A stretch of 64,000 nucleotides of DNA from Enterobacter sp. 10-1 (lineage in GTDB: Bacteria; Pseudomonadota; Gammaproteobacteria; Enterobacterales; Enterobacteriaceae), in NCBI GenBank assembly GCA_002270295.1, contig NISF01000004.1:1-64000 (forward strand). Direction: 5' to 3'. Positions 1 to 9,401 of the stretch are shown in pieces; the first letter of the stretch is position 1; the number at the start of each line of letters is the position of its first letter. A program made the translations under genes and the position numbers. The notes under the pieces were generated by a model. The model did no database searches and was not told the DNA's origin. It saw nothing but the letters and a program-made list of their open reading frames with translations.

Positions 1-54
1 GACCAGTTGAGCGGATTCGCGTTTAAACTCTGCACTGAAATTTCTTTTTTTCAT
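1..54 (-). CDS. IS3-family transposase OrfA, N-terminal 18 residues (partial)
   Basis: The minus strand encodes [18 protein letters not shown], starting at an ATG at 54-52 and continuing past the window edge. This is the start of the OrfA helix-turn-helix protein of IS911-like IS3 elements, which binds the terminal repeats and is joined to OrfB by programmed frameshifting. Only the start is present, so its intactness cannot be judged. Confidence 0.75.
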   Translation of the reverse strand, partial: MKKRNFSAEFKRESAQLV

Positions 55-126
55 TGAGGCACCTGTAATGTTCTGAGGTGAGCATATCACCTCTGTTCAG
101 GTGGCCAAATTCAGTAAACCACTACA
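1..126 (-). mobile_element. IS3-family element (IS911/IS51-like), terminal part running off the window
   Basis: The first 126 bases are the left end of an IS3-family insertion sequence read on the minus strand. It holds the first 18 codons of OrfA and then a non-coding end. The outermost bases, read on the minus strand from 126 inward, start with TGTAG and run into a TGGCCACC block. The same pattern (TGTAG, then TGGCCACC) ends the IS3 remnant at 38402, which supports 126 as the true terminus. The element interrupts the helicase gene to its right. The target duplication cannot be checked because the other end lies outside the window. Confidence 0.75.
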
Positions 127-1849
127 GTTGCGAGAACAATCTTCCGGCAGGGCTTCGCCTGTCTCTGAGGGCATCGGGGCAATTGGGATCCATGCATATC
201 CATAAGCCAGGAAGTCCACGGAAGAATGAATGTATTCTGCATGGAAGAAGGCTAGCTTCGTTTGGTGTTTTTTTCGCGCGGCTCCCAAACGCGAGTAATA
301 CCGTTGTGGCTTTTTCCAAAAGATTCGATGGTATTGTATCGTCAAAGATTATTTCTGGTAGTTTGGAGAGCGATACCGCAGCAGTCATAGTCTCATTTAC
401 AAGTCGATTAAATGGCGCGTAATCGTACAGCGCCAGATAAAGTTTAGCGTCCACATCACTTACATCTTTGACTGATACCCCTCGAAACTTTAGAAAGTTC
501 TCAATCGCTGCCAATTGTTGACTATGGTCTGCTGAATAGAACTGTTTAAGATTAACAGCAGCAAGGGTGTTTATATCGACCATTGATCCACGGTCCTCAG
601 GAGAACGTAACTGTAGTTCTCCTACTATTGACACGAATGATTCGGCCGATACTCCGGAAAGCTGTGCGCCGAATACACCAGCATTTTTCTTACCCTCATC
701 ACTGAAGCTTGCGGTCGAGCATATGACTTGGAACCTCTCGGCTGGTATACCAAGACGTTCTCTTAGTCTACGTATCAATAATCCGACTTCAGCACCTTGT
801 GCTCCTCTGTAAAGATGAGCTTCATCAAGAACGATAAGAAATTTCTCGTCCGGGCAAGCGTCCAACCATTCTTTTGTTGCGTCAAATATGCCACGCTCAA
901 TGGGACGCATCATCATATATTCAAGCATCGAATAGTTTGTAATGAGAAGATCGGGTGGAGATGCATGAACTTCATGGCGTGTAATTAGTTCAGAATCGTG
1001 TGGACGGCAGATTGCTCGCTTCGCCCAAGGCACAGGAGCTTTACCCAACCAGTCGGAAACACTTTCTTTGGATGGCCATTTTCCCCGTACCTTTAAAGTA
1101 TCAAAGAGTTTAGCCGCGCGGTATTCTTCCCCGTCGGAAGGGGAATGTTCATAGCGTCGTTTCGCATCCTCGATCTCACCGAAAAATTCACCAATAGATG
1201 CTAGTCGTTTACTATCTTTATTAGGTGTGCGCAGGCCCGCATATGGGGTACGGCTGGTATAACGCGCGAAGAGGACGGGACGCTTAGCCCATTTTTCGAA
1301 TAGAGCAACGGTTTGAGGGGAACCGAACATTGTTCGCAATCGACTTAATTGGTCGTTCACGAGGGCGTTCATAGGATAAAGCACTAATGCGCGAACAGCA
1401 TTATATTTTTTAAAGCGCTCTGGGTTCTCGCAGGCTTCAATTGCGAACTTGCCTAATATCGGTAAGAGGAATGATTCAGTTTTGCCAGAACCTGTTCCCG
1501 TCATAATCATAAGGTTTCGATTATTGTTGAGAATCTCTTGTAGGGCCTCCAATTGATGGGTATAGGGGGAAGGGTAAATTACTGGTTTTCCTGATTTTGT
1601 GTCAGAAAGAACTCTCAATGCTTCAAGTGCCGCTGGTGGCAAACTATCAATCTCATTATAAGGACTGGCGCTCTTATAGCGGGGAGTCGATTCCAGATAT
1701 GGAGCCTGATAGATGCCACCGATCTGATTCAATAGTTCACGACGCTGTTTGACTATGGAAGGGTGGCCGATGTGATATGTCGCCTCGATATAATGCGTCA
1801 GGCTCTGCCGTAATTCGTCAATTGTTTGTTGTATTGTGGCTGTTTTCAT
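122..1849 (-). pseudogene. druE: DruE-type DEAD/DEAH helicase, 3' part lost at an IS insertion
   Basis: This is the N-terminal 575 residues of a large superfamily-2 helicase. A Walker A motif TGTGSGKT lies near residues 117-124 and a DEAH box (VLDEAHLYRG) near 342-345. The sequence ends just after a zinc-knuckle-like CMDPNC segment around residue 553. DruE proteins of Druantia systems are normally well over 1,500 residues and carry a second helicase lobe and a DUF1998 region; both are absent here. The stop codon TAG (124-122) lies inside the terminal bases of the IS, so the insertion itself ends the reading frame. The gene is the last of a four-gene minus-strand operon and starts 14 bp after the preceding stop. 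Family naming rests on motifs plus the neighbouring DruA; other DUF1998-type defence helicases are possible. Confidence 0.7.
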
Positions 1850-1863
1850 TTAGTGCTCCCATA

Positions 1864-2928
1864 CTAATCCCGAGTTAGCCAGAGGGATTCCTCTAGCCAA
1901 TGAAGTTCTTCTTCACTATTATGTAAAGGCAGTGAAAATTGCAGCAAGGCGCGATGAGGCTTTAAACGTTCACCGACCAGACTAAGACGCCTAATCGCCC
2001 AAGAAGGAAGAGGAGATGTAAAGGACAGCACAGTTATCTCCTTTTCATAAACAACTCTGACCTGTTGCGGAGAGCCAGTAAGTGCATCCATCGCAGCGAG
2101 TAATCGCCAGGCTTCATCACAATCTCGAAAGCGCGCATCTCCTGAATGAATATCAACGAAGCGTTGGACTAATCCGTCCCGAATTTCGGCAAGGCACCAC
2201 AGTCTTGCCCCGTAGCGTTGTGGGCGTCGGGCAATATAAATTCCAGCATGTTGTTCGTTTATTGACTGCCATCGGCCTTTATAGTATGAAGTTGTATTGC
2301 TAATATCAATTATCTCAAAATTCTCTATTTTTTCCGGGTGTATATCGTTGGGGAGTCTGCTGATCCACGATTTTACAAGTTTGTCGGCTGTAATCGAAAC
2401 TGGTGCACGTAGCCATGTAATCATAGGTAACTCAATAAGTCCTAGATCGATAAGTGTTTGCCGACATGATTGCGTATTGCTTGGTGTGAGTATTCTTAAA
2501 CCACTCGGGTAATAAACGAGATTAAAGTCATTTACCTGTGGCGGAGTGACATCATCACCAGCCACTCCCACTATAATGAATGTCCCATCTCTTCGAAGCA
2601 CAAACGCCGGTGGAGCAGGGCGCAAAATGAGGTTCGTTTCCCCCGCGATTTCGTCCCGCATTTCAAGAAGATCACCCAAGTTGACAAGGTCGTCAATAAT
2701 ATCGTAGATGAGTGTCTTTAAGTTCTCAGGCTCGTCAGTTAATGGACCTAGGGAATTCATTACGAGTGAGCATACTGTCCGAATCGAACAAGGAGCTTCA
2801 ATGAAAACGGTTCTCCGCAACGCTTGAGCGATTAATGCATTATCAAGTTTTTGCAAGTCAGGAAGTCCTAATGAGCGAGATGAATACTTTAGGCAATCAG
2901 CCCGGCTAAGTATTTTAATATTGTTCAT
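1864..2928 (-). CDS. Druantia operon protein, DruD-like position (354 aa)
   Basis: This 354-residue soluble protein has no catalytic motif I can recognise. It sits directly before the helicase and after the 941-aa gene, with an ATGA overlap (2925-2928) that indicates translational coupling. A GGAGG ribosome-binding site lies four bases before the ATG. In Druantia type I operons a protein of this size (DruD) precedes DruE, and I assign it by position and length only. It has no signal peptide or membrane segment, so it is probably cytoplasmic. Its function is unknown, and DruD identity is an inference. Confidence 0.5.
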   Translation of the reverse strand: MNNIKILSRADCLKYSSRSLGLPDLQKLDNALIAQALRRTVFIEAPCSIRTVCSLVMNSLGPLTDEPENLKTLIYDIIDDLVNLGDLLEMRDEIAGETNLILRPAPPAFVLRRDGTFIIVGVAGDDVTPPQVNDFNLVYYPSGLRILTPSNTQSCRQTLIDLGLIELPMITWLRAPVSITADKLVKSWISRLPNDIHPEKIENFEIIDISNTTSYYKGRWQSINEQHAGIYIARRPQRYGARLWCLAEIRDGLVQRFVDIHSGDARFRDCDEAWRLLAAMDALTGSPQQVRVVYEKEITVLSFTSPLPSWAIRRLSLVGERLKPHRALLQFSLPLHNSEEELHWLEESLWLTRD

Positions 2929-5750
2929 AAGACCTCCGTCTTAGAGCTCGTTTTCTGGCAGTGTGCGACTAGACGCGCAAAATACGCTCCACGTATTAGC
3001 GCAGAGTTTTTCCGTAGCATATCGAATGCATTTGGTGATGCGAGGTCCGAGGGTTTCACAGTATGCGGTTGAAATGCCAATTTCAGTGCAAGACGATAGA
3101 GGATGTCTGTTTCCGGAATTTTATAAGCATGAGCCAGTCGAAAGAATTCTAGTTCAGCAGTTTCTGCATCATGATCATATTGCCAATCTTGTGCGCTCAA
3201 TAAGCCTGAAGCGAATCCTTGTGAATAATAAACTCGCCTATAAAGAAATCCAATGTCCCTTTTACCAGTTTGAACCTTGTTTATATCTTCTGCCCAGTCA
3301 TTACCGCATAGATATCGTTCAAGTTCTTTTTCAAGTGTGAGAATAGCGTTGCGCCGAGCCAAAAAAGCCATTGGTCCTATCAGCCTCCGAGCTCCCTGCC
3401 AATACCGCAGAGCATTGATAATGGTTAGCGGCTGTGGTTCTTCTGCGGACACATGAGTCAGAATATTCAGATCTCGAAAATCAGAAATTTGGCGCTGCGA
3501 AGCCATAGCGATCACTTCGTAAGTTTGATCATTGATGCTTGCAACAAACAAACCGCCCTTACCACGAAGCTCTAGTCCGGACAGAGCCTGTTCATAGTCC
3601 ACTTCGTGACCAATTTCAACAGCGTTCAAATCATATCTCTTTACAGAAGGCAGACTTGTTTCCTCTGTATCATCGGTGAGTCGGATAGTACGTTTGTCTA
3701 AACGTAGCCACCGTAAAGATTCTGCTTTCTTGTCGAATCGCACGCTCTCTAGGCCATATTCGTCCAACGATATGAGCAATTCTATACACGCGGAACGATC
3801 AACATGTTCAATGTAATTGTCTGCTGTCAGTTTCTGTACGATAAGTTTAGATATTCTCTCATCGTCAACAGGAGCCTTGTAATTGCCAATCGGCTCTATA
3901 TGAAAAAGCGTGCCGTCTGCGTTGAAGAAACGGATTTCCAGTTTAACAATACGCCCGGCAGGAGCCATAAACCTCAGGGTGGCTGCGTGGTCAAGAAACT
4001 GCTCTAATGTGGCTCCCTGCGGTTCAAGCTTGAGGCTAACCCCTGCTTTTCCGGAGACAGTCTTTTGCCAAGGTGCTGCTAAACGCACCCTAATGAGGAT
4101 TTCTTCGCTTATTATGTTGCTGCCGGTAGCTACGCCGAGTGCAGATAAAGATACATAATACAAACCTATTGGAAGCTTACCGAGCGAAATGAACGTTTTT
4201 CCGTTGGGTTCCGGACGCAGATGTACAGGAGGATGTTTATTAATAATGATCTGTAATTCGTCGGCTTCAACATCCGATGCTAGGTAAAACATGACAACTT
4301 CTGTGTCAAGAAACTCCAGCGCGTCATCTACATTGTTCCATCGGGCAGTCATACCTATTGATTCGGCTCGTATGCCTAACTTATATCCAAGCCCAATCGA
4401 CGATAATGCTGCTATTTTTCCAGCATCTACTTTCGTAGGAATTGAAAATTGCCAAACGTCGGCTCCAGTTGTCTGTGACTGAACAGGAGTAAGCGATAGA
4501 CTATCGATAACTTCAGTGGGCACTGTATTCGAACAGACAAGTAAATAAGCTTGGTTAGCTTTTACATGCCGTCCCGTGACTTCAACAGCCGTACCATCTG
4601 AACGTACCTTTAGTAGCCGTAAAGTCGTTGCAGGGAAAAGCAGCCTTTCCTGCAAAGAGGCTGTAACTTTTTCAAAAGGGCGATCGAATTCGAAAACAGA
4701 ATGATTATCAGTTGGGTATGCCGAGAGTGGTTCTTCTGTTCCTCCGGTGTAAGAAAATAATGCCCGGCCCGGCATCCATGCATTGCCTCCACCATAATAA
4801 CGAAAGCGCATATGAGAGTGTTCTAAATCAAGCGGGGATAGTCCGGCCTGACGAAGAGATGTTGCAATGTCGGGAATTACGAGCCTTAGGTTCCACTCTG
4901 TTAAACCTCTTTGCCGTGCAATTAGCCGAGGTTTTACTGTACAAGTTTTCGAGATAGTTACATTTTCTTGGATACTTTTTGAAGAAGATATAAAGCTTGT
5001 ACTATACAAATTGACGAAATGAGCCTCACGGAGTACTCGTCTTACTTCCTTTAGGCGAGTACCAAATGAACCAAGCTTATCGAAGTCGTCTATGATGCGG
5101 CGCAATGTGCTTTTCTCAATGGGGGAGATAACATCAACGACATCTTCAAGACGCATCGCCATTACAATTCGTGCTGTTAGAGTTTTTTGTTGTAAGAAAC
5201 CCTCGAACCGAGATGAACCACCATGATATTCATCGCTTAGTAGTTCACCTATTTCTTCTAATGTAAGCTCACCACTTCTAGTCAGTAAATGGCGAAGATT
5301 GTATAGGTGATCGGCAAAAAAACGTTGTAGATATCTTGGCAGAATGGCTTGCGTGATTGGCCAAGAAATAATAGGGAACTGCTGTGCCCATGACCCGGAG
5401 GGGGTGACACTATTAAAATCAGTAGTAAATCGTCTATACCATATACGGATTTGATCACGGTCTCCAAACTTAGGCCAGGAGGGAAAGGCTATAGCAAAGG
5501 AATCCCAATATTCGGTTCCGTCATATGTGTATCCTATCTCAGCAGCGGCAGCGATCCATACCAGCCAAAAAGTGCGAGTAGCACGTTTTGTTGTATTCAA
5601 GTTGGCATTGAGAAGCGATTGAGCAGTAGAAATCTCTGCTTCGCTCAGACCATGCTCGATCGCATAAACGGGATAATTTTCGGTAGTCCGCAGATCACGT
5701 AGTCGAGAATAATGCTGGTATAGCCTCTCTTGAAGTTCTGCTAGATTCAC
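2925..5750 (-). CDS. Large Druantia operon protein (941 aa), function unknown
   Basis: This large cytoplasmic protein is encoded between DruA and the 354-aa gene. The likely start is a GTG at 5750-5748, seven bases after GGAGG; a longer TTG start at 5765 lacks its own binding site. The N-terminal half is helical and rich in Trp and Arg. The central and C-terminal parts look like beta-rich domains, with many alternating hydrophobic stretches. I see no Walker, nuclease or methylase motif. Druantia type I normally has two separate proteins (DruB and DruC) in this interval, so a single 941-residue product would be a fusion, a diverged replacement, or a sign of a different subtype. It ends with an ATGA overlap into the next gene. 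Confidence 0.5.
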   Translation of the reverse strand: MNLAELQERLYQHYSRLRDLRTTENYPVYAIEHGLSEAEISTAQSLLNANLNTTKRATRTFWLVWIAAAAEIGYTYDGTEYWDSFAIAFPSWPKFGDRDQIRIWYRRFTTDFNSVTPSGSWAQQFPIISWPITQAILPRYLQRFFADHLYNLRHLLTRSGELTLEEIGELLSDEYHGGSSRFEGFLQQKTLTARIVMAMRLEDVVDVISPIEKSTLRRIIDDFDKLGSFGTRLKEVRRVLREAHFVNLYSTSFISSSKSIQENVTISKTCTVKPRLIARQRGLTEWNLRLVIPDIATSLRQAGLSPLDLEHSHMRFRYYGGGNAWMPGRALFSYTGGTEEPLSAYPTDNHSVFEFDRPFEKVTASLQERLLFPATTLRLLKVRSDGTAVEVTGRHVKANQAYLLVCSNTVPTEVIDSLSLTPVQSQTTGADVWQFSIPTKVDAGKIAALSSIGLGYKLGIRAESIGMTARWNNVDDALEFLDTEVVMFYLASDVEADELQIIINKHPPVHLRPEPNGKTFISLGKLPIGLYYVSLSALGVATGSNIISEEILIRVRLAAPWQKTVSGKAGVSLKLEPQGATLEQFLDHAATLRFMAPAGRIVKLEIRFFNADGTLFHIEPIGNYKAPVDDERISKLIVQKLTADNYIEHVDRSACIELLISLDEYGLESVRFDKKAESLRWLRLDKRTIRLTDDTEETSLPSVKRYDLNAVEIGHEVDYEQALSGLELRGKGGLFVASINDQTYEVIAMASQRQISDFRDLNILTHVSAEEPQPLTIINALRYWQGARRLIGPMAFLARRNAILTLEKELERYLCGNDWAEDINKVQTGKRDIGFLYRRVYYSQGFASGLLSAQDWQYDHDAETAELEFFRLAHAYKIPETDILYRLALKLAFQPHTVKPSDLASPNAFDMLRKNSALIRGAYFARLVAHCQKTSSKTEVL

Positions 5751-5770
5751 TTCTCTTCCTCCCAACTCCT

Positions 5771-6991
5771 TTAGGCAATTTTACTAGTTATTACGTCCAG
5801 TTTTAATCCTTTAATTAGTAAGGATATATCGTCCCGTCTCCAGTTCTTATAATAACCCTGCCTTAGAGCTCGCGGTTCAATCCATCTCTTACGCGCAAGT
5901 TCAGATATTTCATCAATAGTTTTTAAGGTTGAAAGGTCGGGCGTACCCCTACCAGTCGCGAGAATTTCTTTTGCATTTTCAGCGAGCTGGCAGAAAAATA
6001 CCTCTCTTTGGATTCCATGACGTAAAACCGCTTGGTTAATCCCGAGTTGTTTCAGGGCAGCTTTGATAGTTCTGAGCCGCCAATTTGAGCCTTCGCCAAA
6101 GCAATGTTGATCGGCATACGGGTGCTCTGCGAGTCGAAGATATTCACGCATCTCCCCAAATAACTCATCGGTAATATGAAAATGCCCCCAGCCGACGGTA
6201 TAACCGATTGGTTCAAAATAACTTATGCTATCTAGCTTCAGTCGATTATAAAGTGATGAACGTCCCATGGAAGAACTTGTTGTTACTGCGAGTAAGTGAG
6301 CGTATTTATCTTTACCAGAAATAATGCCCGTCGTTGAACCATAATTTCGTAGGAAATCGTCATAAACTTCTCGTGAGCGGATTAAACAGGCAATCGCTTT
6401 ACCGCCTAAAAGCATATTGTAGGGGGGAACCGCTCCAAGAACGTAAGCATCAAGTATGTTAACTAGCCGACTTGATCGATCATTAGATGTCCATCCGATT
6501 AAATTATCACGTACAGATAAGTTAAAAACTGGATCTCCTAATGCAAATATTCCAGCAAGTCGGTCATGCCCTCTGTCCCACACGAGGTACCGCATGCGGC
6601 GACCGTAACCATTTGATACTGGAACAGACCAGGTTAAAGATGCTGCCCTAAAGAGTTTGGATTCGAACGAATTCGCAGAAACTTTTATCAATGATAAGCG
6701 AATCTTAGTTGGATCAATCTCATTTCCGTTGGCAAAATATGGTATGGCACTTGGCAAGAATTCAGATATAAATTGCTCAGAGGAGCGTAGACGTTCTTCA
6801 CGTTGAGCGCTGTGCAGTTGACGGATAGATTCTTTTCCTGACTCAGGACGAACTAGTGTTCCATCCGGCCCTTTTTGAAACCCCAGCTGTGTAAAATGTG
6901 AGCGTATTTTGCGTTTTAAGCTAGCCTCTGGGGTAAAGGCTTGTGCTACTGGGGCTTTCTCTCCATTGCTCTTACACTTAACTGATTTCAA
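5771..6991 (-). CDS. druA: Druantia anti-phage protein DruA (DUF4338)
   Basis: This 406-residue protein matches the DUF4338/DruA family. The distinctive core is near residues 130-210: a YLVWDRGHDRLAGIFALGDP stretch, then FNLSVRDNLIGW and a VPPYNMLLGGKAIA segment, as in DruA relatives. Druantia is a multi-gene anti-phage system whose mechanism is not fully settled; DruA is the signature protein of type I. It is the first gene of a minus-strand operon of four genes ending in a disrupted helicase. The frame opens with a TTG at 6991-6989 after a weak TAAGG; downstream in-frame starts are possible. The region is AT-rich and typical of defence islands. Confidence 0.75.
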   Translation of the reverse strand: MKSVKCKSNGEKAPVAQAFTPEASLKRKIRSHFTQLGFQKGPDGTLVRPESGKESIRQLHSAQREERLRSSEQFISEFLPSAIPYFANGNEIDPTKIRLSLIKVSANSFESKLFRAASLTWSVPVSNGYGRRMRYLVWDRGHDRLAGIFALGDPVFNLSVRDNLIGWTSNDRSSRLVNILDAYVLGAVPPYNMLLGGKAIACLIRSREVYDDFLRNYGSTTGIISGKDKYAHLLAVTTSSSMGRSSLYNRLKLDSISYFEPIGYTVGWGHFHITDELFGEMREYLRLAEHPYADQHCFGEGSNWRLRTIKAALKQLGINQAVLRHGIQREVFFCQLAENAKEILATGRGTPDLSTLKTIDEISELARKRWIEPRALRQGYYKNWRRDDISLLIKGLKLDVITSKIA

Positions 6992-7248
6992 TGCCTTACC
7001 TTAATCTTCTAATTCAGTTAGTTAATGTACAGTTTATAATACTTGCAGGTTACTTTCATCACAATGGACATAAAATTTTTCTTACTTCCATAGTTTTAAC
7101 ATTGGTCTTCTGGTGGGGGGCATTGATTAGCGGTCTAACATAAAAGACTTGATAATCTGTGTTTCTCTATTGTATTGAAAATGATATGTTTTTTATTTTT
7201 TCAAGTATTGAAGAATCTATGTGAGGTGATCAGGAAAAAACGGCTGGA

Positions 7249-7596
7249 TTAGTGTGTGAACTTTTCAATCTCAGTGGATGAGAGTACGCTCCCAAGTAGA
7301 AATGACTGATCTTGTTTAGCAAAAGCATCCTGTTCATTTTTGATACTTGGATTTACATTGGATTCTAGCACGAACGAGGAACGAACAAATTTTCTATTGG
7401 TAAATTTCATAGATGCAAAGCGGTTCTCTGCTAAGCCATTTACAGCTAATAGGTCAAACAGCACTACACCCTCAAAACCAAGTTGATCGAGTTCAATTGC
7501 CAGACCTTTTAATTGACGCAAAGGGTGAAAATCCGCTGTGGCAGTTATAACAGCTATTTCACCAATAATGCGTATTTTTTGAATCATAATTTTCAC
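7249..7596 (-). CDS. rnlB: RnlB-like antitoxin of RNase LS
   Basis: This 115-residue protein lies immediately downstream of the RnlA-type toxin. It shares with E. coli RnlB the block around FEGVVLFDLLAVNGLAENRF (compare the FDLLCANG motif of RnlB) and a C-terminal LSS/LSPxE-like tail. RnlB neutralises RnlA by direct binding and is the unstable partner. The frame opens with GTG at 7596, overlapping the rnlA stop in GTGA, which implies coupled translation; an ATG three codons further in would give an N-terminus closer to E. coli RnlB. Identity rests on these short matches and on gene order (toxin first, antitoxin second), which is the same as in E. coli. Confidence 0.75.
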   Translation of the reverse strand: MKIMIQKIRIIGEIAVITATADFHPLRQLKGLAIELDQLGFEGVVLFDLLAVNGLAENRFASMKFTNRKFVRSSFVLESNVNPSIKNEQDAFAKQDQSFLLGSVLSSTEIEKFTH

Positions 7597-8666
7597 ATTC
7601 TCGCTGTATATAAGCTATCGATCGCAGAATATGTGTTTTTAGATAAACTTATTGCCTTTTCAAGGGTATCTATCATGCGACTGCCATCTGCAAACTCTTC
7701 CATATGGAAAAGTGTATGACGATGTTTCCTATAGAATGTATAGCCGTTATTCAAAGCATCCTGCATCCCTACATTTCTAACCATTGCACTGTATTGAGGT
7801 TTTAAAGTACATAACCCACGATTGATATCAAAAAAGTCGCCAAAACCATGTTCTGCATCTTCAACAGACATATTGTAAATGCACATCTGCTCTTTCAGCA
7901 CTCCTTCGAGAGCCCGTAGGTCCGGATAGAGTAATAGGCAATAATCTGGTAACTGTGGTGAGGCTAATTTCACACAACAGCTAGAGATTAGCAGTTTTTT
8001 TACTGATTCAGGTAAGAGTTCATAGCTTCTAGGAAATGCCGTTTTTATATAGTCATCGGCCATCTCCTTTCTAACTATCTCAGCGCTACTATCATCTTTA
8101 CGATATAAGACTTGTTCTAATCCTTTGAGATCCAGTAAATCTGTAAGCATGAAAATAACACGACGATAACATGACAAAGGTTTACCCTGTATTTGTAAAA
8201 CTCTTGTCCGTCGATGGTGAGTGAGAGTTAAGTGGTCTTGATGTGCAATACTTTTCAGCGTTACCTGCTTACAGTTGTCCTCATCACGTAAGAGATTGAG
8301 TTCAATATCACCAGCCTCCAAAACACATTCTAATATAGGATCGAATGATTCTGTAGTTATTCCTTTCAATGAATAATTGACGTTTTCAAATTCTGCTGGG
8401 TCGATTGTATCCCTTAAATATGAAGCAAGTGTTTCACCAACTGGTTGATTTTTACCTAGTTTCCACTGAATCGTAGTTGTACCTGTATGGTTGAGGTGAA
8501 AATCAACAGTTGAGAATTCCGACCCAGTAGAGCCAAAAACCACCCTTTTCCTTTTGGGAAATGTTTGTATATCTCCATCAAGCTGATAGCCGTGAGATTC
8601 CAGAAAGTTCTGGATATTGAGATCAAGGTTTTCTCGGTTAAGATTCAGATCTCTGTAGTCAACCAC
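7593..8666 (-). CDS. rnlA: RnlA-like endoribonuclease toxin (RNase LS)
   Basis: This protein of about 357 residues is clearly related to E. coli RnlA, the RNase that degrades phage mRNA when the RnlB antitoxin is lost after infection (for example by T4 lacking Dmd). Shared features are YRDLNL at the start, a TTIQW block, an LQIQGKPLSCYR segment, LLDLKGLEQVL, and the KLASPQLPDYCLLLYPDLRALEGVLK stretch, which matches RnlA almost residue for residue. The C-terminal RHTLFHME motif is also conserved and is part of the HEPN-like toxin domain. I place the start at a GTG at 8666, ten bases after AAAGGGG and matching the E. coli N-terminus; TTG (8690) and GTG (8675) starts lie upstream. It sits beside the Druantia genes, forming a small defence island. 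Confidence 0.85.
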   Translation of the reverse strand: MVDYRDLNLNRENLDLNIQNFLESHGYQLDGDIQTFPKRKRVVFGSTGSEFSTVDFHLNHTGTTTIQWKLGKNQPVGETLASYLRDTIDPAEFENVNYSLKGITTESFDPILECVLEAGDIELNLLRDEDNCKQVTLKSIAHQDHLTLTHHRRTRVLQIQGKPLSCYRRVIFMLTDLLDLKGLEQVLYRKDDSSAEIVRKEMADDYIKTAFPRSYELLPESVKKLLISSCCVKLASPQLPDYCLLLYPDLRALEGVLKEQMCIYNMSVEDAEHGFGDFFDINRGLCTLKPQYSAMVRNVGMQDALNNGYTFYRKHRHTLFHMEEFADGSRMIDTLEKAISLSKNTYSAIDSLYTARM

Positions 8667-9401
8667 GATTTTCACACCCCTTTCTCTCAATTATTTGTAA
8701 TCTTTTAACAGAAGATTATAACACCATTTTTAAATTAAGTCATGCTCTATAAAGTGATGATGGCGAAGATTGGTATTCCAGTAAAAATCCTAGTTTATTA
8801 GATAGTTAAACGGCAGTGTGGAGTCGCCTCGGTGAGGCAAATGCAAAGGGAAGGTGGCATATAACGAAGACTCAAGCCACACGCTTTCATGCGGAACGGA
8901 ATTATTTTTAATGGAATGCAATTAATTATAAGATCAGAGTTAATTTATAATAACACCATATAACTATAGTGGTGGTTTTAAATTGATTATTCTAACTGAA
9001 AAATTGGAATTTCAAGTGAATTTGCGATCAACTAAAAGATTTTCACATATTTAGAATACCTTTCAAAGGCTGGTTGTAAAAATAATCACCTACAGTTCAT
9101 TATTTCCTCCTTAGGAACAATATATTAATCTCTGCCAGTTATGCTTATACTATATCTAAAACCCCAAACCCCTTTCACCGCTGCAACTGAGGGGCGCTAA
9201 GCCCGGCTATATAGGGGCAAGTTTTTCTCCTGTGAGCTTTTCGTTCTTCATATCAGCTTCTGGTTAATCGTTTCCCAACACAACCCGTCCTGCAAGGGTA
9301 AATGGCACGCATGCTGCGCCCTTGCACGACAGAACGATGCCGGGAAAGCGAACCGTCAGGCGATACGAAGACGAAAATCACACGACTGATGGAGAAAAAT
9401 C
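8667..9401. other. AT-rich non-coding gap between rnlA and ardC
   Basis: No convincing gene lies here. The rnlA-proximal half is AT-rich and probably carries the leftward rnlAB promoter. A small GCCTC-GGT-GAGGC hairpin lies near 8825-8840. The ardC-proximal part contains an 8-bp inverted repeat (TGCAAGGG / CCCTTGCA, about 9290-9330) ahead of the GGAG ribosome-binding site of ardC. Confidence 0.5.
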
